Source of the DNA: Calditrichota bacterium | GTDB lineage: Bacteria; Calditrichota; Calditrichia; RBG-13-44-9; J075 | NCBI GenBank assembly: GCA_024275555.1 | Contig: JAJRYW010000225.1 | Coordinates: 1 to 14,873, forward strand | DNA length: 14,873 nt | Direction: 5' to 3' | Shown here: in pieces, positions 13,575 to 14,873 of the stretch | Layout of the letters: the number at the start of each line of letters is the position of its first letter | How positions within the stretch are numbered: the stretch's first letter is position 1 | The notes under the pieces: model-generated | Seen by the model: only the letters and a program-made list of their open reading frames with translations | The model's database searches: none | What the model was told of the DNA's origin: nothing | Made by a program: the position numbers and the translations under genes

Positions 13575-14519
13575 ATGGTGATGAATCCCTTGCAGGCAAC
13601 AGTCGCTCTTTCGGCGCCGGAGCGGCTTGACAAAGTAGTTCAAAAAGCCTTTCCGCAACTCTCTCGCCGACATGTTCGCAAACTGATTGAGCAGGGGAGC
13701 GTTTACCTGAACAATCGCCGGATACACCGCCAGTCTTTTCTGGTCAGGCCTGCCGGGCAAATTCGCCTCCGGGTTTTTGATTACGACGGCAGCGCCATTG
13801 ACCGGCTTGCCGAACAGGTGAATTGGCCGGAACTCATCCTCTTCCGGGATAAGCACCTGGCGGCAGTGAACAAGCCTGCCGGCATTCCCTCTGCGCCTAC
13901 CCGGGAATCGGATCGGCGCCACGTTTATCATTACCTGGTTCAGCAGGGGCTGCTCCCCGGGACGTTCTATCCCTTTCATCGCCTGGACATCGGAACCACC
14001 GGCCTGCTGCTGATTCCCCTGACCCGGGAGACGGCGGCTTCGCTGAATGAGCAAATGAAACGTAGGCAGATTGAGAAGCATTACCTGGCCGTTGTAAGCG
14101 GCCGGGACATACAGAACCAATGGAGTGTGGATGGATTTCTCTCCGCTTATCGCGGCAAAGCCCGGCCGGTTGTTTTCTCGGATAAGCCGAAAGAAGGTTA
14201 TCGCCCATCCCGAACCGATTTCCGGCTGTTGTTCGCCAATCCATCTAAGTCGCTGGCGCTGATCGAGGCTGTTCCCCGCAGCGGCCGAACGCATCAAATT
14301 CGTGCTCATCTGCAGGTCTCCGGGCTGGCGATTTTGGGAGATACATTGTACGGTTCTGCAAGGCATACGGTTTTCTCAAACGCCCAGTTCGCATTGCACT
14401 GCCGGGAGATGAGTTTTCATCACCCCCATTTCAAAGAACGCTTATCCCTGAAAGCGCCCCTCCCTGAACCGCTAAAAATATTCATCCGTAAACATTTTAA
14501 GGCGTACCTGACAGATTAA
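13575..14519 (+). CDS. RluA/RluD-family RNA pseudouridine synthase
   Basis: Catalyses isomerisation of uridine to pseudouridine in rRNA or tRNA. In the 314-residue form the N-terminus holds an S4 RNA-binding domain (about residues 10-65, RLDKVVQKAFPQLSRRHVRKLIEQGSVYLNN region). The catalytic domain starts near 80 (LFRDKHLAAVNKPAGIPSAP) and contains the HRLDIGTTGLLL motif with the catalytic Asp at about 138, and SGRTHQIRAHL with GLAILGDTLYG near the C-terminus. All signatures of the RluA/RluC/RluD group are present and length is normal. Start is uncertain: GTG 13542, ATG 13575 and ATG 13581 are in frame and none has a good ribosome binding site. I cannot say which member it is. It is unrelated to pili and marks the edge of the pilus cluster. 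Confidence 0.93.
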   Translation: MVMNPLQATVALSAPERLDKVVQKAFPQLSRRHVRKLIEQGSVYLNNRRIHRQSFLVRPAGQIRLRVFDYDGSAIDRLAEQVNWPELILFRDKHLAAVNKPAGIPSAPTRESDRRHVYHYLVQQGLLPGTFYPFHRLDIGTTGLLLIPLTRETAASLNEQMKRRQIEKHYLAVVSGRDIQNQWSVDGFLSAYRGKARPVVFSDKPKEGYRPSRTDFRLLFANPSKSLALIEAVPRSGRTHQIRAHLQVSGLAILGDTLYGSARHTVFSNAQFALHCREMSFHHPHFKERLSLKAPLPEPLKIFIRKHFKAYLTD

Positions 14520-14599
14520 AGACAATTATTGTACCACTTTCCAAAAGCGCCTGAAAATCGTCAATTTGATGAAAAAGCTAGGGGTATGTGCCGGTTTTT

Positions 14600-14630
14600 T
14601 CGACAGGGGAGGGGGGAGGTGTCGATTTTT
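14600..14630 (+). repeat. Hairpin with G-rich loop followed by T-run
   Basis: TCGACA (14600-14605) and TGTCGA (14620-14625) pair around a loop made only of G and A (runs of 4, 6 and 2 G). TTTTT follows the right arm. It could be a weak terminator for the synthase gene, or a G-quadruplex-prone element. The 14-base loop makes a classical terminator less likely. Confidence 0.45.
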
Positions 14631-14662
14631 AGTGCGTGAATTAAGAAAAGTTTATTATGCGG

Positions 14663-14680
14663 TGTTTCGTGGTCGAAACA
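14663..14680 (+). repeat. Perfect 7-bp hairpin
   Basis: TGTTTCG (14663-14669) and CGAAACA (14674-14680) flank the loop TGGT. No T-run follows. Function unknown; part of the repeat-dense intergenic region. Confidence 0.5.
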
Positions 14681-14790
14681 GGAGTCTCAACCTCTTTTAG
14701 GCGCTTAGAGCGCGTACATCGCAATTTTTTGTCGATTTGTTACTATTCAGCATTTATTTGCAAATAATTTAATTTTTTATAAATTAAGCC

Positions 14791-14873
14791 ATGCTACCAC
14801 TTGAACTACAAGCGCAAATTTCAAAGCTGCCTGAAGAGACACGTTCTTTATTTGAAGCGGTCATTGTTTTTTA
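14791..14873 (+). CDS. Truncated ORF start, possibly transposase
   Basis: An ATG at 14791 opens a frame that runs off the window end, giving 27 residues beginning MLPLELQAQISKLPEETRSL and continuing FEAVIVF. There is no Shine-Dalgarno in the AT-rich upstream stretch, unlike the other genes here. The Leu/Pro/Glu-rich start reminds me of IS66-type transposase N-termini, and the repeat-dense upstream DNA would fit an insertion sequence end, but 27 residues cannot settle this. It could equally be any small cytoplasmic protein. Confidence 0.35.
   Translation, partial: MLPLELQAQISKLPEETRSLFEAVIVF

Larger units (their letters stand above)
14520..14790. other. AT-richer intergenic region with several hairpins
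   Basis: No gene is seen in these 271 bases. They contain at least three perfect inverted repeats (14600-14625, 14663-14680, 14701-14713), a long-range inverted pair AAGCGCCT (14545-14552) and AGGCGCTT (14699-14706), and a direct repeat TGTCGATTT (14620-14628 and 14730-14738). The composition changes to AT-rich after about 14715. This could be the 3' region of the synthase gene running into the left end of a mobile element. Confidence 0.5.

Noticed and set aside
13563..14366. Reverse-strand frame of 267 codons over the pseudouridine synthase
   Set aside because: The forward frame carries all RluA-family motifs; the reverse frame has none.
1..14873. CRISPR array, tRNA or rRNA genes
   Set aside because: No regularly spaced repeats and no cloverleaf or rRNA-like stretches were seen on either strand by eye.

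Overview
The window is about 14.9 kb of bacterial chromosome. Almost all of it is one forward-strand gene cluster for a type IV pilus (T4P) or type II secretion-like machine, followed by a small reverse-strand gene, a pseudouridine synthase gene, and an AT-richer tail with the start of another ORF. The taxon is not directly readable. The double-membrane machinery (secretin, lipoprotein), mid-range GC, and pilins with a minimal Met-Gly leader and no Glu5 fit a Gram-negative, possibly FCB-related lineage such as Calditrichota or KSB1. This placement is inference from memory of similar loci and should be held loosely.

Layout. Positions 1-297 are a non-coding leader with short direct and inverted repeats. 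Positions 298-735 encode a small pilin-like protein with a very strong ribosome binding site and an intrinsic terminator (749-777). The machine genes follow, close together and all forward: PilC/GspF platform (808-2148), PilB/GspE extension ATPase (about 2180-3958), three minor-pilin-like proteins in a PilV/PilW/PilX-like order (3997-4533, 4573-5268, 5321-6574), PilT-like retraction ATPase (6698-7960), a PilM-PilN fusion (7979-9538), a PilO-PilP-like fusion (9550-10425), a compact PilQ-type secretin (10443-11660), and an outer-membrane-type lipoprotein with a carboxypeptidase-regulatory-like domain and Ig-like domains (11676-13055). A hairpin with a short T-rich tail at 13107-13130 may end the operon. 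A small reverse-strand gene (13130-13504) looks like a free-standing PilN C-terminal-type domain. It is divergent from an RluA/RluD-family pseudouridine synthase (about 13575-14519). The last 350 bases hold several hairpins, one with a G-only/A loop, and a truncated ORF entering at 14791 that may be a transposase.

How the genes work together. The abundant pilin and the minor pilins would be extracted from the inner membrane by the PilC platform. PilB powers extension and the PilT homologue powers retraction. The PilMN and PilOP fusions form the alignment complex that bridges to the secretin. In standard T4P systems pilM, N, O, P and Q are five genes; here the same functions appear packed into three. 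The terminator after the first gene would let pilin be made in excess over the machine. No prepilin peptidase (PilD) is present in the window, so it must be encoded elsewhere.

Most unusual points: the shared short-leader pilin N-termini lacking Glu5, the altered Asp box in the PilT homologue, the two gene fusions, the small secretin with a long charged tail, and the stand-alone PilN-like domain on the opposite strand.
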